Source: an uncultured Tateyamaria sp.
GTDB lineage: Bacteria; Pseudomonadota; Alphaproteobacteria; Rhodobacterales; Rhodobacteraceae
NCBI RefSeq assembly: GCF_947503385.1
Contig: NZ_CANNDO010000003.1
Coordinates: 310,001-374,000, forward strand
Reading direction: 5' to 3'
Length of the DNA: 64,000 nt
The translations under genes and the position numbers were made by a program. Positions 50,755 through 58,325 of this stretch are shown here, piece by piece. The notes under the pieces are model-generated. The model worked only from the letters and a program-made list of their open reading frames with translations. It did no database searches and had not been told where the DNA came from. Position 1 is the stretch's first letter. Every line of letters starts with the position of its first letter.

Positions 50755-53677
50755 GCGCGCGCCCTCCCTCTGGGTCCAGAAACACCGGATCGCAAATTTC
50801 CACCCGTGTACGGATGTCCCGCAGGTGGTCGACCATCTGCAACACCTCGCCATGACGCGCCTGACCGTCGCGGACAAATCCAAGGCCGAGGAAATGCCCA
50901 AAGCTCGGTGAAAAGCCGACAGAGGTGACATAGCCCTGATCATGCGCACGCACCGGCTCTTCGCCATCGGTATAGATCTTGGCCCCACCGGTCAGTTGCC
51001 TGACCGGGCCAACGGGTTTCAGGCCGACCAATTGCGCGCGCCCCTGCTCGACCAGACCGGGCCGGGCCGCCATCGTCTTGCCGATGAAATCCTTTTTGGC
51101 CGACAGCATCCGGGCCATGCCGATGTCCGCCGCCGTCACGCGACCGTCGATCTCGGAATGGGTGATGAACCCTTTTTCGATCCGCAGCACGTTCAACGCT
51201 TCCATCCCGTACGCGCCGCCGCCCATAGTATCGGCGGCCTCAACAAGCGCCGCAAACAGGCTCGCCCCAAACCGCGCGGGCACAGCGACCTCATAGGCAT
51301 GTTCCCCCGAAAACGAGATGCGGAACAGCCGCCCCGTGACACCCCCGATGGAAATGGCCCCGCACGCCATGAACGGCCAGCTTTCATTGTCGATGGGTTG
51401 GTCAAGCATCCCGTTCAGCAGCGCCCGCGCCTGCGGCCCCGCCACAGCGAACTGCGCCCATTGTTCGGTCACCGACATGATCCGCACATCCCATTCCGGG
51501 TGCAGCGCCTGACTGACAAACTCCAGATGCCGCATCACCTGACCCGCCGCAGCGGTGGTCGTGGTCATCACAAAATGCGCAGGCCCCAACCGCGCGGTGG
51601 TGCCATCATCCATGACAAACCCGTCCTCGCGCAGCATCAGCCCATAGCGCACGCGCCCCTCTTTGAGCGTCGAAAACATGTTGGTGTAGACGAAATCCAG
51701 CAATTTGCCTGCATCCGGCCCCTGAATGTCGATCTTGCCAAGCGTCGAGACATCACAGACGCCCACTGCCTCGCGCACATAGCCGACCTCACGATCACAG
51801 GATTGCCGCCACGACGTTTCTCCGTCCCGCGGGAAATACGACGGGCGATACCAAAGCCCGGCTGCAATCATTGGCGCTTTCATGTCCATCGAGGCCGCAT
51901 GGCTGGTTGTCTTGCGCTCAGGCGCAAACCCCGTGCCCTGCGCGCCGGCCCCCAGTGCCGCCAGCGCCACGGGGCCAAAGGGCGGTCGAAATGTCGTTGT
52001 CCCCGTCTCTGGAATGCCGCGCCCTGTTGCATCTGCCAGCACGGCAAGTGCCGCGACATTCGAATTCTTGCCCTGATCCGTGGCCATGCCTTGGGTCGTG
52101 TAACGCTTCATATGCTCGACGGAGGCATAGTTTTCCGCCGCCGCCTGCTTCACATCCTTGACCGTCACATCGTTTTGGAAATCCAACCACGCGCGCCCCT
52201 TGCCCGGCACGGCCCAAAGCGGCGCGATGGCGTATGGCGCATCTTCGGCTGTTGGCACAATGCTGTCCTCCGCGCGCAAGCCCAAAGCCTCAAGGCTCTC
52301 GCGTGCCGCCGATGCCCCCGCCGCCAAACAGGCCGCTGTCGAAAAAGCGCCATTGCAGGCCCCCGCCGCGATCATTCCCGGAATGGCTCCGGGTGTGGGT
52401 ACAAATGATGCGATGTCATCCGACCATGTGGGGCGCCCGTTCATATGGCACGTCACATGCACCGTCGGGTTCCAGCCGCCAGACACCGCCAGACAATCCG
52501 TCGCGATCTTCTCAGATCCGGCGGGTCCATCGACCGAAATCGCCTCAAGACCCCTGCGGCCTTCTGCGCCGGTGACCTGACTGCCCGCAATGACCCTGTA
52601 ATCGCCCTGCGCGACCGCATCTGCGCGGCTGTCGACCACAGCAGCCACATGCACACCTGCTTCGACCATATCCCGCGCCGTCCGGTGTGCATCGTCATTG
52701 TTGGCAAAGACCGTGATTGCCTTGCCCGGTGCCACACCCCACCGGTTCAAATACGCGCGCACAGCCCCCGCCATCATCACGCCCGGACGGTCATTGTTTC
52801 GAAACGCGATGTGCCGCTCCAGCGCACCCGCCGCCAGCACGGACCGCCGCGCAACAATCCGCCAGAACGTCTCCTTGACCCCACCCTCGGGGCGTGTCCG
52901 GTGATGCGCCACGCGCTCCAGCGCGCCAAAGGTGCCGCCGTCATAGGCCCCGGTAACCGTCGTGCGCGTCATCAGCCGAACAGTGTCCATAGCTGCGAGT
53001 TCCGCCACAGCCTCCGCCGCCCAAGCGTGTCCGGGCGCGCCCCCAATCTCCAGCGTTTCCGCGTTGAGCCGCCCACCCATCACGAAATCCTCATCTGCCA
53101 GAATGACCCGCGCCCCTGCGCGCGCAGCTGTCAACGCAGCCATCAATCCGGCAGGACCCGCACCGACCACCAACAGATCACAGAACGCATAGGCCTTTTC
53201 ATAGTGATCACCGTCCGCCTCTGCGCCCAGTGCCCCCAAGCCCGCCGCCCGCCGAATGAACGGCTCATAAAGCCGCTCCCAAAACGCGCGTGGCCACATG
53301 AACGTCTTGTAATAGAACCCGGCCCCCAGAAATGGCGCGGCCAAATCGTTCACGCTCAACAGATCAAATCCCAGCGACGGCCACGCATTCTGCGGACGCG
53401 CTTCCAACCCGTCATAGATTTCCTGCACCGTCGCCCGCACGTTTGGGTCTGTATCGGGGCCCCTACCAACAGTCACCAGCGCATTCGGCTCTTCGGAGCC
53501 TGCGGTCAAAATCCCCCGCGCCCGATGATACTTGAACGATCGCGCCACATGCCGCACGTCATTGGCCAGCAGCGCAGAGGCCAGCGTATCGCCTCCAAAT
53601 CCGCGATATGTGTTGCCATCAAACTGAAACGACAGCCGCTGTGACCGGTCGATCAGGCCTTTACCTTCGACCCTCAT
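50747..53677 (-). CDS. soxA: Sarcosine oxidase alpha subunit
   Basis: The 976-residue large subunit. N-terminal about 1-90: ferredoxin-like segment (FQFDGNTYRGFGGDTLASAL). About 165-480: NAD/FAD-type fold (DLLVVGAGPAGLMAALTAAR, then ARRSVLAAGALERHIAFRNN), here binding NAD. About 600-976: aminomethyltransferase (GcvT-like) domain, which moves the formaldehyde-level carbon from sarcosine onto tetrahydrofolate (GVCDVSTLGKIDIQGPDAGK). The heterotetramer oxidises sarcosine to glycine with methylene-THF and hydrogen peroxide. The gene overlaps soxD by ATGA and soxG by 8 bp. Confidence 0.96.
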   Translation of the reverse strand: MRVEGKGLIDRSQRLSFQFDGNTYRGFGGDTLASALLANDVRHVARSFKYHRARGILTAGSEEPNALVTVGRGPDTDPNVRATVQEIYDGLEARPQNAWPSLGFDLLSVNDLAAPFLGAGFYYKTFMWPRAFWERLYEPFIRRAAGLGALGAEADGDHYEKAYAFCDLLVVGAGPAGLMAALTAARAGARVILADEDFVMGGRLNAETLEIGGAPGHAWAAEAVAELAAMDTVRLMTRTTVTGAYDGGTFGALERVAHHRTRPEGGVKETFWRIVARRSVLAAGALERHIAFRNNDRPGVMMAGAVRAYLNRWGVAPGKAITVFANNDDAHRTARDMVEAGVHVAAVVDSRADAVAQGDYRVIAGSQVTGAEGRRGLEAISVDGPAGSEKIATDCLAVSGGWNPTVHVTCHMNGRPTWSDDIASFVPTPGAIPGMIAAGACNGAFSTAACLAAGASAARESLEALGLRAEDSIVPTAEDAPYAIAPLWAVPGKGRAWLDFQNDVTVKDVKQAAAENYASVEHMKRYTTQGMATDQGKNSNVAALAVLADATGRGIPETGTTTFRPPFGPVALAALGAGAQGTGFAPERKTTSHAASMDMKAPMIAAGLWYRPSYFPRDGETSWRQSCDREVGYVREAVGVCDVSTLGKIDIQGPDAGKLLDFVYTNMFSTLKEGRVRYGLMLREDGFVMDDGTTARLGPAHFVMTTTTAAAGQVMRHLEFVSQALHPEWDVRIMSVTEQWAQFAVAGPQARALLNGMLDQPIDNESWPFMACGAISIGGVTGRLFRISFSGEHAYEVAVPARFGASLFAALVEAADTMGGGAYGMEALNVLRIEKGFITHSEIDGRVTAADIGMARMLSAKKDFIGKTMAARPGLVEQGRAQLVGLKPVGPVRQLTGGAKIYTDGEEPVRAHDQGYVTSVGFSPSFGHFLGLGFVRDGQARHGEVLQMVDHLRDIRTRVEICDPVFLDPEGGRARG

Positions 53678-53934
53678 GACGCATCCCTCGCCAGCACTGC
53701 TGCCTTCACCTCATGGCTCGATACATTGCGCGTCACCCGTAACCACGCGCCGCAACCCGCATCGTGGCTCCAAAGCTCATCCAGATCGCCCGCACTGTTT
53801 TCACGGAGATGCAGATAGTCGTCCCACGCAGCCTCTCCTGCATCCGGCGCAGGACGGGCCAGAGCCACAGCGGCGCCCTGATAGTAGAACTCGCGCCGGT
53901 CGCGGGCACCGCAAATCGGACAGGGAATGCGCAT
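53674..53934 (-). CDS. soxD: Sarcosine oxidase delta subunit
   Basis: An 86-residue zinc subunit. ATG 53934 follows GGAGG and starts MRIPCPICGARDRREFYYQG. The four likely zinc ligands are Cys5, Cys8, His57 and Cys61 (CPIC ... HDAGC), equivalent to the known Cys-Cys-His-Cys set of the delta subunit. WLRVTRNVSSHEV near the C-terminus is family-typical. It lies 73 bp after soxB and overlaps soxA by 4 bp. Confidence 0.95.
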   Translation of the reverse strand: MRIPCPICGARDRREFYYQGAAVALARPAPDAGEAAWDDYLHLRENSAGDLDELWSHDAGCGAWLRVTRNVSSHEVKAAVLARDAS

Positions 53935-54007
53935 CAGACAATCCTCCGGGAACAGGTCCCCTGCTTCTTCTCTTTCCAAATACTCAACTGCACCATGACC
54001 ATCTCTC

Positions 54008-55261
54008 CTAGTGCAGATTGTGCTGAGACCCGGTGGCCTCTTCGTCCATGATCCCGCGTCCGGTGCGGAATCGGTCCAGACGGTGCCGCACTGTTGTTTC
54101 GTGCGGCTGCCCCGTTGCCAGCAAATGCGCAAAGGTGTGGCCCGATGCCGGGGTCGCCTTGAACCCGCCATAGCACCACCCGCAATTGACAAAGAGACCC
54201 TCGATGTCCGTTTTGTCGATGATAAAGGACCCATCGGGTGACATGTCCATCACCCCGCCCCAACTGCGCAGCATCCGCGCCTTGCCCAACACCGGCATCA
54301 GCGTCATCGCCGCCTCGGACACATGTTCGACCAGCGGCAGATTCCCGCGCGAGGCATAGCTGGCATACATATCCAGATCGCCGCCAAACACGAGCCCACC
54401 CTTGTCGGACTGACTGATATAGAAATGCCCCATGCCGTAAGTGACCACGTGGTCGAGGCAGGGTTTCAGCCCCTCGGTCACAAAAGCCTGCAAGACGTGG
54501 CTCTCGATGGGCAAGCGCAGACCTGCCATTGCCGCCACTTGCGAGGACCGGCCCGCAGCGACCATACCGATCTTCTTGGCCCGGATCGGACCGCGGGTGG
54601 TCTGCACGCCCCTCACAACACCGTTTTCCACGTCGATCCCGGTCACTTCGCATTGTTGGATCAGGTCTACGCCCCGGTTGCTGGCCGACCGGGCAAAGCC
54701 CCACGCCACGGCGTCATGCCGCGCAGTGCCGCCACGCCTGTGGTAGAGGCCACCGAAAATGGGAACGCGTGTCTGATCGAAATCGATCATCGGCAGCAGC
54801 TTACGCAAATCGCCGGGTGTCAGCATCTCGGCGTCGTCACCCTGCGCACGCATCGTATTCCCCCGCCGGACAAAGGCGTCCCGCTGCCCGTCCGAATGCA
54901 CGAGGTTGATGATACCGCGCTGCGAATGCATCACATTGAAATTCAGGTCCTCCTCCAGACCCTCCCACAGTTTCAGTGAATGCGAATAGAATTCCGAATT
55001 GCCCGGCAGCATGTAGTTGGCGCGCACGATTGTGGTGTTGCGCCCGACGTTTCCACCTCCAAGATAGCCGCGCTCCAGTACCGCCACATTGGTGATCCCG
55101 TGCACCGAGGCGAGGTAATGCGCCGTGGCCAGCCCGTGCCCACCACCGCCGATCAGCACGATGTCGTAGTTGGGCTTGGGTTCGGGGCTGCGCCAATGCG
55201 GCCCCCAGCCCTTGTTGCCCGTCAACCCTTCGGTCAGGATTTTGAGCCCTGAGAACCGCAT
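54008..55261 (-). CDS. soxB: Sarcosine oxidase beta subunit
   Basis: A 417-residue flavoprotein that carries out sarcosine dehydrogenation. It has a DAO-type FAD fold (DIVLIGGGGHGLATAHYLAS) and the cofactor-transfer region GGLYHRRGGTARHDAVAWGF: His174 sits where the family carries covalent FMN on His173. The C-terminus GLFVNCGWCYGGFKATPASG is conserved. Length agrees with known SoxB. ATG 55261 follows GGAGG. It is the first gene of the operon and has a 16-bp palindrome upstream. Confidence 0.96.
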   Translation of the reverse strand: MRFSGLKILTEGLTGNKGWGPHWRSPEPKPNYDIVLIGGGGHGLATAHYLASVHGITNVAVLERGYLGGGNVGRNTTIVRANYMLPGNSEFYSHSLKLWEGLEEDLNFNVMHSQRGIINLVHSDGQRDAFVRRGNTMRAQGDDAEMLTPGDLRKLLPMIDFDQTRVPIFGGLYHRRGGTARHDAVAWGFARSASNRGVDLIQQCEVTGIDVENGVVRGVQTTRGPIRAKKIGMVAAGRSSQVAAMAGLRLPIESHVLQAFVTEGLKPCLDHVVTYGMGHFYISQSDKGGLVFGGDLDMYASYASRGNLPLVEHVSEAAMTLMPVLGKARMLRSWGGVMDMSPDGSFIIDKTDIEGLFVNCGWCYGGFKATPASGHTFAHLLATGQPHETTVRHRLDRFRTGRGIMDEEATGSQHNLH

Positions 55262-55281
55262 GTCGCCTCCACGCACTTTTG

Positions 55282-55297
55282 TGATGGAATACCATCA
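55282..55297. promoter_or_regulatory. Putative operator TGATGG-N4-CCATCA upstream of soxB
   Basis: TGATGGAATACCATCA has perfect 6-bp arms and a 4-bp spacer, 21-36 bp upstream of the soxB start. Such short palindromes with a 4-bp spacer suit GntR-type or similar dimeric regulators. No regulator gene is adjacent, so the ligand and protein are unknown. It could also fold in the mRNA leader. Confidence 0.4.
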
Positions 55298-55401
55298 ACT
55301 CTGTGCAGGAGTAGCAAGGGGCGGCATCCACATCCGCCCCATTTCGACACAGGTTGGCCCGTCAGCGACGGAATGTAGCGGCACATTTCCCCGGCAGCAT
55401 G

Positions 55402-56286
55402 TCAGCGGATAAAGTTCGGCCCCAACAGCGTTTGCGCCAAAGTGGTGTTCGGCACGCGAATATCCCGGCCGCCCTTGCGCAGGGTCGCAATGAAAATGGC
55501 GCGCGACGTGCGTTTGTTCCCATCCGGCGCGGATTGCGCGCGAATGTACGCCCCATAGAGAAAACAGGCCAGATCGTCCCAGCGACGACTTTGATCCCCC
55601 GGCGTCAGTTGCAGTGTCATGGCAAGCCGCTCAATGTGTTCGGTGAGCCACTTTGCCCCCGCCGAACTGGGATAGGCACCGCCACGATTGACCATGCGCC
55701 CGTGTGCGTAAGCCGGGGTGGCCATCACTTCGGCGCCGATCAATTCATGATTGGCGCGGTCGAACGTGTTCTTTTGACGCACGTCATAGTCGCGGTGCAG
55801 GATCATCATTAGGCGCAGCGTCTTGCGGCGCGCCTCAACCGACGGATCATGACTGTTGACCCAGTTCACACCCTTCCATAGATCGTCTTCCATCGGGTTG
55901 GTGGGAATGCGCCATTCAAATGGATCGATGTTGTTGCGGCGCAAAAGCGGCTCAAGTTCGCAATTGCTGCATCTGGCCCACAATCCGTTGATCTGCGCCT
56001 GCACGTCGAGGATCATCCGGGTCTCATAGAGCAGGTAGCCGTTGATCAGCGGCGCGTACATTTCCGCCGCGTCCTCTTCGTAGTCCATCCAGCGCACGGC
56101 GCGCTCGATATATTCCTCGTACACCTGAATGACGGCATCGGCATGGTTCTGGCCAATGACCAGACGCAACCCGGCAAACGAGGGCAATTGCTTCCATGCG
56201 GCGACTGCCGCTCTGCGGTCCACCTGCACCCGGTTACGCCGACGGTTGCGCGTGCGTTTCTTTTTCCAGAAGGCAAAACCAGACAT
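55402..56286 (-). CDS. Fic-fold-like protein with degenerate active-site motif
   Basis: A 294-residue protein of no family I can name with confidence. The C-terminal third reads like a Fic domain: a flap-like AYAHGRMVNRGGAYPSS (193-208), helices (AKWLTEHIERLAMTL; WDDLACFLYGAYIRA), then QSAPDGNKRTSRAIFIATLR (251-270). Compared with the Fic signature HxFx[D/E]GNxRxxR, it keeps Asp255, Gly256, Asn257, Arg259 and Arg262 but has Gln251 in place of the catalytic His and Ala253 for Phe. It may thus be inactive as an AMP transferase or use other chemistry. The N-terminus is very basic (WKKKRTRNRRRNR); a CxxC is at 106-109. ATG 56286 overlaps the stop of a 35-codon ORF. Confidence 0.75.
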   Translation of the reverse strand: MSGFAFWKKKRTRNRRRNRVQVDRRAAVAAWKQLPSFAGLRLVIGQNHADAVIQVYEEYIERAVRWMDYEEDAAEMYAPLINGYLLYETRMILDVQAQINGLWARCSNCELEPLLRRNNIDPFEWRIPTNPMEDDLWKGVNWVNSHDPSVEARRKTLRLMMILHRDYDVRQKNTFDRANHELIGAEVMATPAYAHGRMVNRGGAYPSSAGAKWLTEHIERLAMTLQLTPGDQSRRWDDLACFLYGAYIRAQSAPDGNKRTSRAIFIATLRKGGRDIRVPNTTLAQTLLGPNFIR

Positions 56287-56393
56287 CAGATGGTCCCCCA
56301 TGTGGAATGGGAACTGGCTGACACAGCGATGAAATACGTGTTCGCTGTGTCGCCAGTGGAAATGACTTTTTCAAAATTCGGGAACCAAGGCAC
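56286..56393 (-). CDS. Small ORF (35 aa) translationally coupled to the Fic-like gene
   Basis: GTG 56393 lies 7 nt after AAAGGAG (56407-56401) and encodes MPWFPNFEKVISTGDTANTY followed by 15 more residues ending SSHSTWGTI. Its TGA overlaps the ATG of the Fic-like gene (TGATG), the classic arrangement for stop-restart translation. A 10-bp inverted repeat lies inside it (56320-56351). No similarity recognised; the peptide is uncharged at its C-terminal half and not a membrane helix. It might be a leader, a partner or an antitoxin-like regulator of the next gene. The overlap and ribosome site make translation plausible. Confidence 0.5.
   Translation of the reverse strand: MPWFPNFEKVISTGDTANTYFIAVSASSHSTWGTI
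56320..56351. repeat. 10-bp inverted repeat in the small ORF ahead of the Fic-like gene
   Basis: GACACAGCGA (56320-56329) and TCGCTGTGTC (56342-56351) are perfect arms with a 12-bp spacer; a GGC/GCC pair could extend the stem past a bulge. In mRNA it would form a hairpin 34-66 nt ahead of the Fic-like start, which ribosomes reading the 35-codon ORF would melt. It may also serve as a DNA operator. Confidence 0.5.
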
Positions 56394-56427
56394 GTGATGT
56401 CTCCTTTCGCGCAAACGCGTTATCGGA

Positions 56428-56449
56428 CACGAGCCATGGGTCGCTCGTG
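56428..56449. repeat. 7-bp inverted repeat CACGAGC-N8-GCTCGTG
   Basis: Perfect 7-bp arms around an 8-bp spacer, 35 bp ahead of the 35-codon ORF start at 56393. Probably part of its promoter or leader; could be an operator. The 56394-56590 gap holds this, the larger hairpin at 56510-56537, and no convincing gene. Confidence 0.4.
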
Positions 56450-56509
56450 CAATTCATGTTGTTCGAAGGTTTGGACAGGATCTGCGCTGTGCCTTCACAT
56501 GAATTACAC

Positions 56510-56537
56510 GCGGGGCCGAAGAGTTATTCGGCCCCGC
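56510..56537 (-). terminator. Strong hairpin after the glutamate dehydrogenase gene
   Basis: GCGGGGCCGAA and TTCGGCCCCGC make a perfect 11-bp GC-rich stem with a 6-nt loop, 54-81 bp after the end of the dehydrogenase gene. On the minus strand a run of seven T precedes rather than follows the stem, so it is not a canonical intrinsic terminator; it may still stop transcription or protect the 3' end. Confidence 0.45.
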
Positions 56538-56590
56538 TGCAAAAAAAGTGATTTTAGTCTGAACTGGCCACTGCCAGACGGCGCTTGGGG

Positions 56591-58021
56591 CTAGAGCCCC
56601 TTGGCACGGTAGCTGTCCGCCACCTTGCCGATGGACACGAGGTAAGCCGCCGTGCGCAGATCATCGACATCGTCGCGATCATGCCAGACCGATGCCATCG
56701 ACTGGTAGGCCGCCCGCATCGTGTCATCAAGGCCCGAGCGGACCAGTTCCAGTTCATCCGCGCCACGCAGGTATTTCTGCTTGAAGTCCGGCGTCATGCT
56801 CCACGCATCGCCCAGATGACGGCTGAGCCGCTCAAGCTCGTCCACAACCAACTGGTGCCGCGCCTCTTCCTGACGACGCTGCATCCGCCCAAAGCGGATA
56901 TGGCTGAGGTTTTTGACCCACTCGAAATAGGACACGGTCACACCACCGGCATTCGCATACATGTCGGGAATGATCACGGTGCCCTTATCCCGGAGGATGC
57001 TGTCAGCGCCAGCGGTCACCGGACCGTTCGCGGCCTCGATAATCAGCGGTGCCTTGACCTGTGCCGCATTGCCCATGTGAATGACCCCCTCGAGCGCGGC
57101 GGGGATCAGGATGTCGCATTCCTCCTCAAGCACGGTCGAGCCGTCTTCGACAAAGGTGCCGTCGGCATAGCCTGCCACACCGCCATGCCCGGCGATCCAG
57201 TTCCGAACCGCATCCACGTCAAGTCCGCGCGGATCGGTCAGCGCACCATCGCGTTCGATGATCCCGACGATCTTGCAGCCATCCTCCGCAGCGAGGAACT
57301 TGGCCGCGTGGTAGCCCACATTGCCCAGCCCCTGCACCACGACCGTCTTGCCATCCAGCGTTCCGCTCATCCCCGCCTTTTTGACACCTTCGGCATCGCG
57401 GAAGAATTCGCGTAGCGCATATTGCACGCCCCGACCGGTCGCCTCCGTACGGCCCTGAATGCCGCCCGCATTGGTCGGTTTGCCGGTCACGCAGGCCACG
57501 CCGTTGATGTCGGTCGTGTTCATCCGTTTGTACTGGTCCGCAATCCACGCCATCTCGCGCTCGCCCGTGCCCATGTCGGGGGCGGGCACATTCTGCGCGG
57601 GGTTGATCATGTCGCGCTTGATCAGCTCATAGGCAAACCGGCGCGTGATCAGTTCCATCTCATGATCGTCATATTCGCGCGGATCAATGTGCAGCCCACC
57701 CTTGGAGCCGCCAAACGGTGCCTCCACCAATGCGCATTTGTAGGTCATCAGCGCTGCCAGCGCCTCCACCTCGTCCTGATTAACGCCCAAGGCAAAGCGA
57801 ATGCCCCCCTTGACCGGTTCCATGTGTTCGGAATGTACAGACCGGTAACCTGTAAACGTCTGGATCTGCCCGCGCAGACGCACGCCAAACCGGACAGTGT
57901 ACGTCGCATTGCACACACGTATCTTTTCCTCGAGCCCGGGCGGCAGGTCCATCAGCGCAACAGCGCGGTTGAACATAATGTCGACGCTCTCGCGAAAGCT
58001 CGGTTCCTGGGGTGTGCTCAT
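56591..58021 (-). CDS. NAD-type glutamate dehydrogenase (Glu/Leu/Phe/Val family)
   Basis: A 476-residue dehydrogenase that interconverts glutamate and 2-oxoglutarate plus ammonia. Substrate region: PVKGGIRFALGVNQDEVEAL, KCALVEAPFGGSKGGLHIDP with the catalytic Lys and NVPAPDMGTGEREMAWIADQ. Rossmann NAD site: TVVVQGLGNVGYHAAKFLAA. ATG 58021 (MSTPQEPSFRES) follows GGAGA; the frame extends upstream to 58174 without a ribosome site. The C-terminal extension (RFGRMQRRQEEARHQLVVDE) is typical of the eukaryote-mitochondrial-like hexameric class. Confidence 0.92.
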   Translation of the reverse strand: MSTPQEPSFRESVDIMFNRAVALMDLPPGLEEKIRVCNATYTVRFGVRLRGQIQTFTGYRSVHSEHMEPVKGGIRFALGVNQDEVEALAALMTYKCALVEAPFGGSKGGLHIDPREYDDHEMELITRRFAYELIKRDMINPAQNVPAPDMGTGEREMAWIADQYKRMNTTDINGVACVTGKPTNAGGIQGRTEATGRGVQYALREFFRDAEGVKKAGMSGTLDGKTVVVQGLGNVGYHAAKFLAAEDGCKIVGIIERDGALTDPRGLDVDAVRNWIAGHGGVAGYADGTFVEDGSTVLEEECDILIPAALEGVIHMGNAAQVKAPLIIEAANGPVTAGADSILRDKGTVIIPDMYANAGGVTVSYFEWVKNLSHIRFGRMQRRQEEARHQLVVDELERLSRHLGDAWSMTPDFKQKYLRGADELELVRSGLDDTMRAAYQSMASVWHDRDDVDDLRTAAYLVSIGKVADSYRAKGL

Positions 58022-58325
58022 CCGGGGTCTCCTCTCTCCGGCACGACTCGGCCGCATGGCCAGTCTGTGACCGCAGGCTATGACGGTTTCGTTAACCAGC
58101 GCCAGATTCTCTTTTTTGGCATTTTCAACATGTCGCGCACGATCCCCCGCAAAAGCCTTGATTCCGACCCACAATGCACCCTTCGGCCGCGTATTGGTTC
58201 CAAAGCGTAGAAAAACACCCCGAACACTCCGTTGTTTTGCCTGATTTCAGCCATATTCCGCCGTCACACCAATGATTGGAAAATTAGGCCTGCTTTGGGC
58301 CCATTGGTTGAAATGAAGGTGCAAA
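58022..58325. other. Divergent intergenic region, dehydrogenase and TadG-like genes
   Basis: This 304-bp gap must hold promoters for both genes. Visible features: GANTC sites at 58105 and 58160, and a short palindrome CCAATGATTGG (58269-58279). A single TTAAC (near 58092) has no partner half-site, so no CtrA box is claimed. No RNA gene or credible ORF was seen. Confidence 0.4.

Noticed and set aside
52445-53644. 399-codon plus-strand frame opposite soxA
   Set aside because: Antisense to soxA with improbable Arg/His composition.
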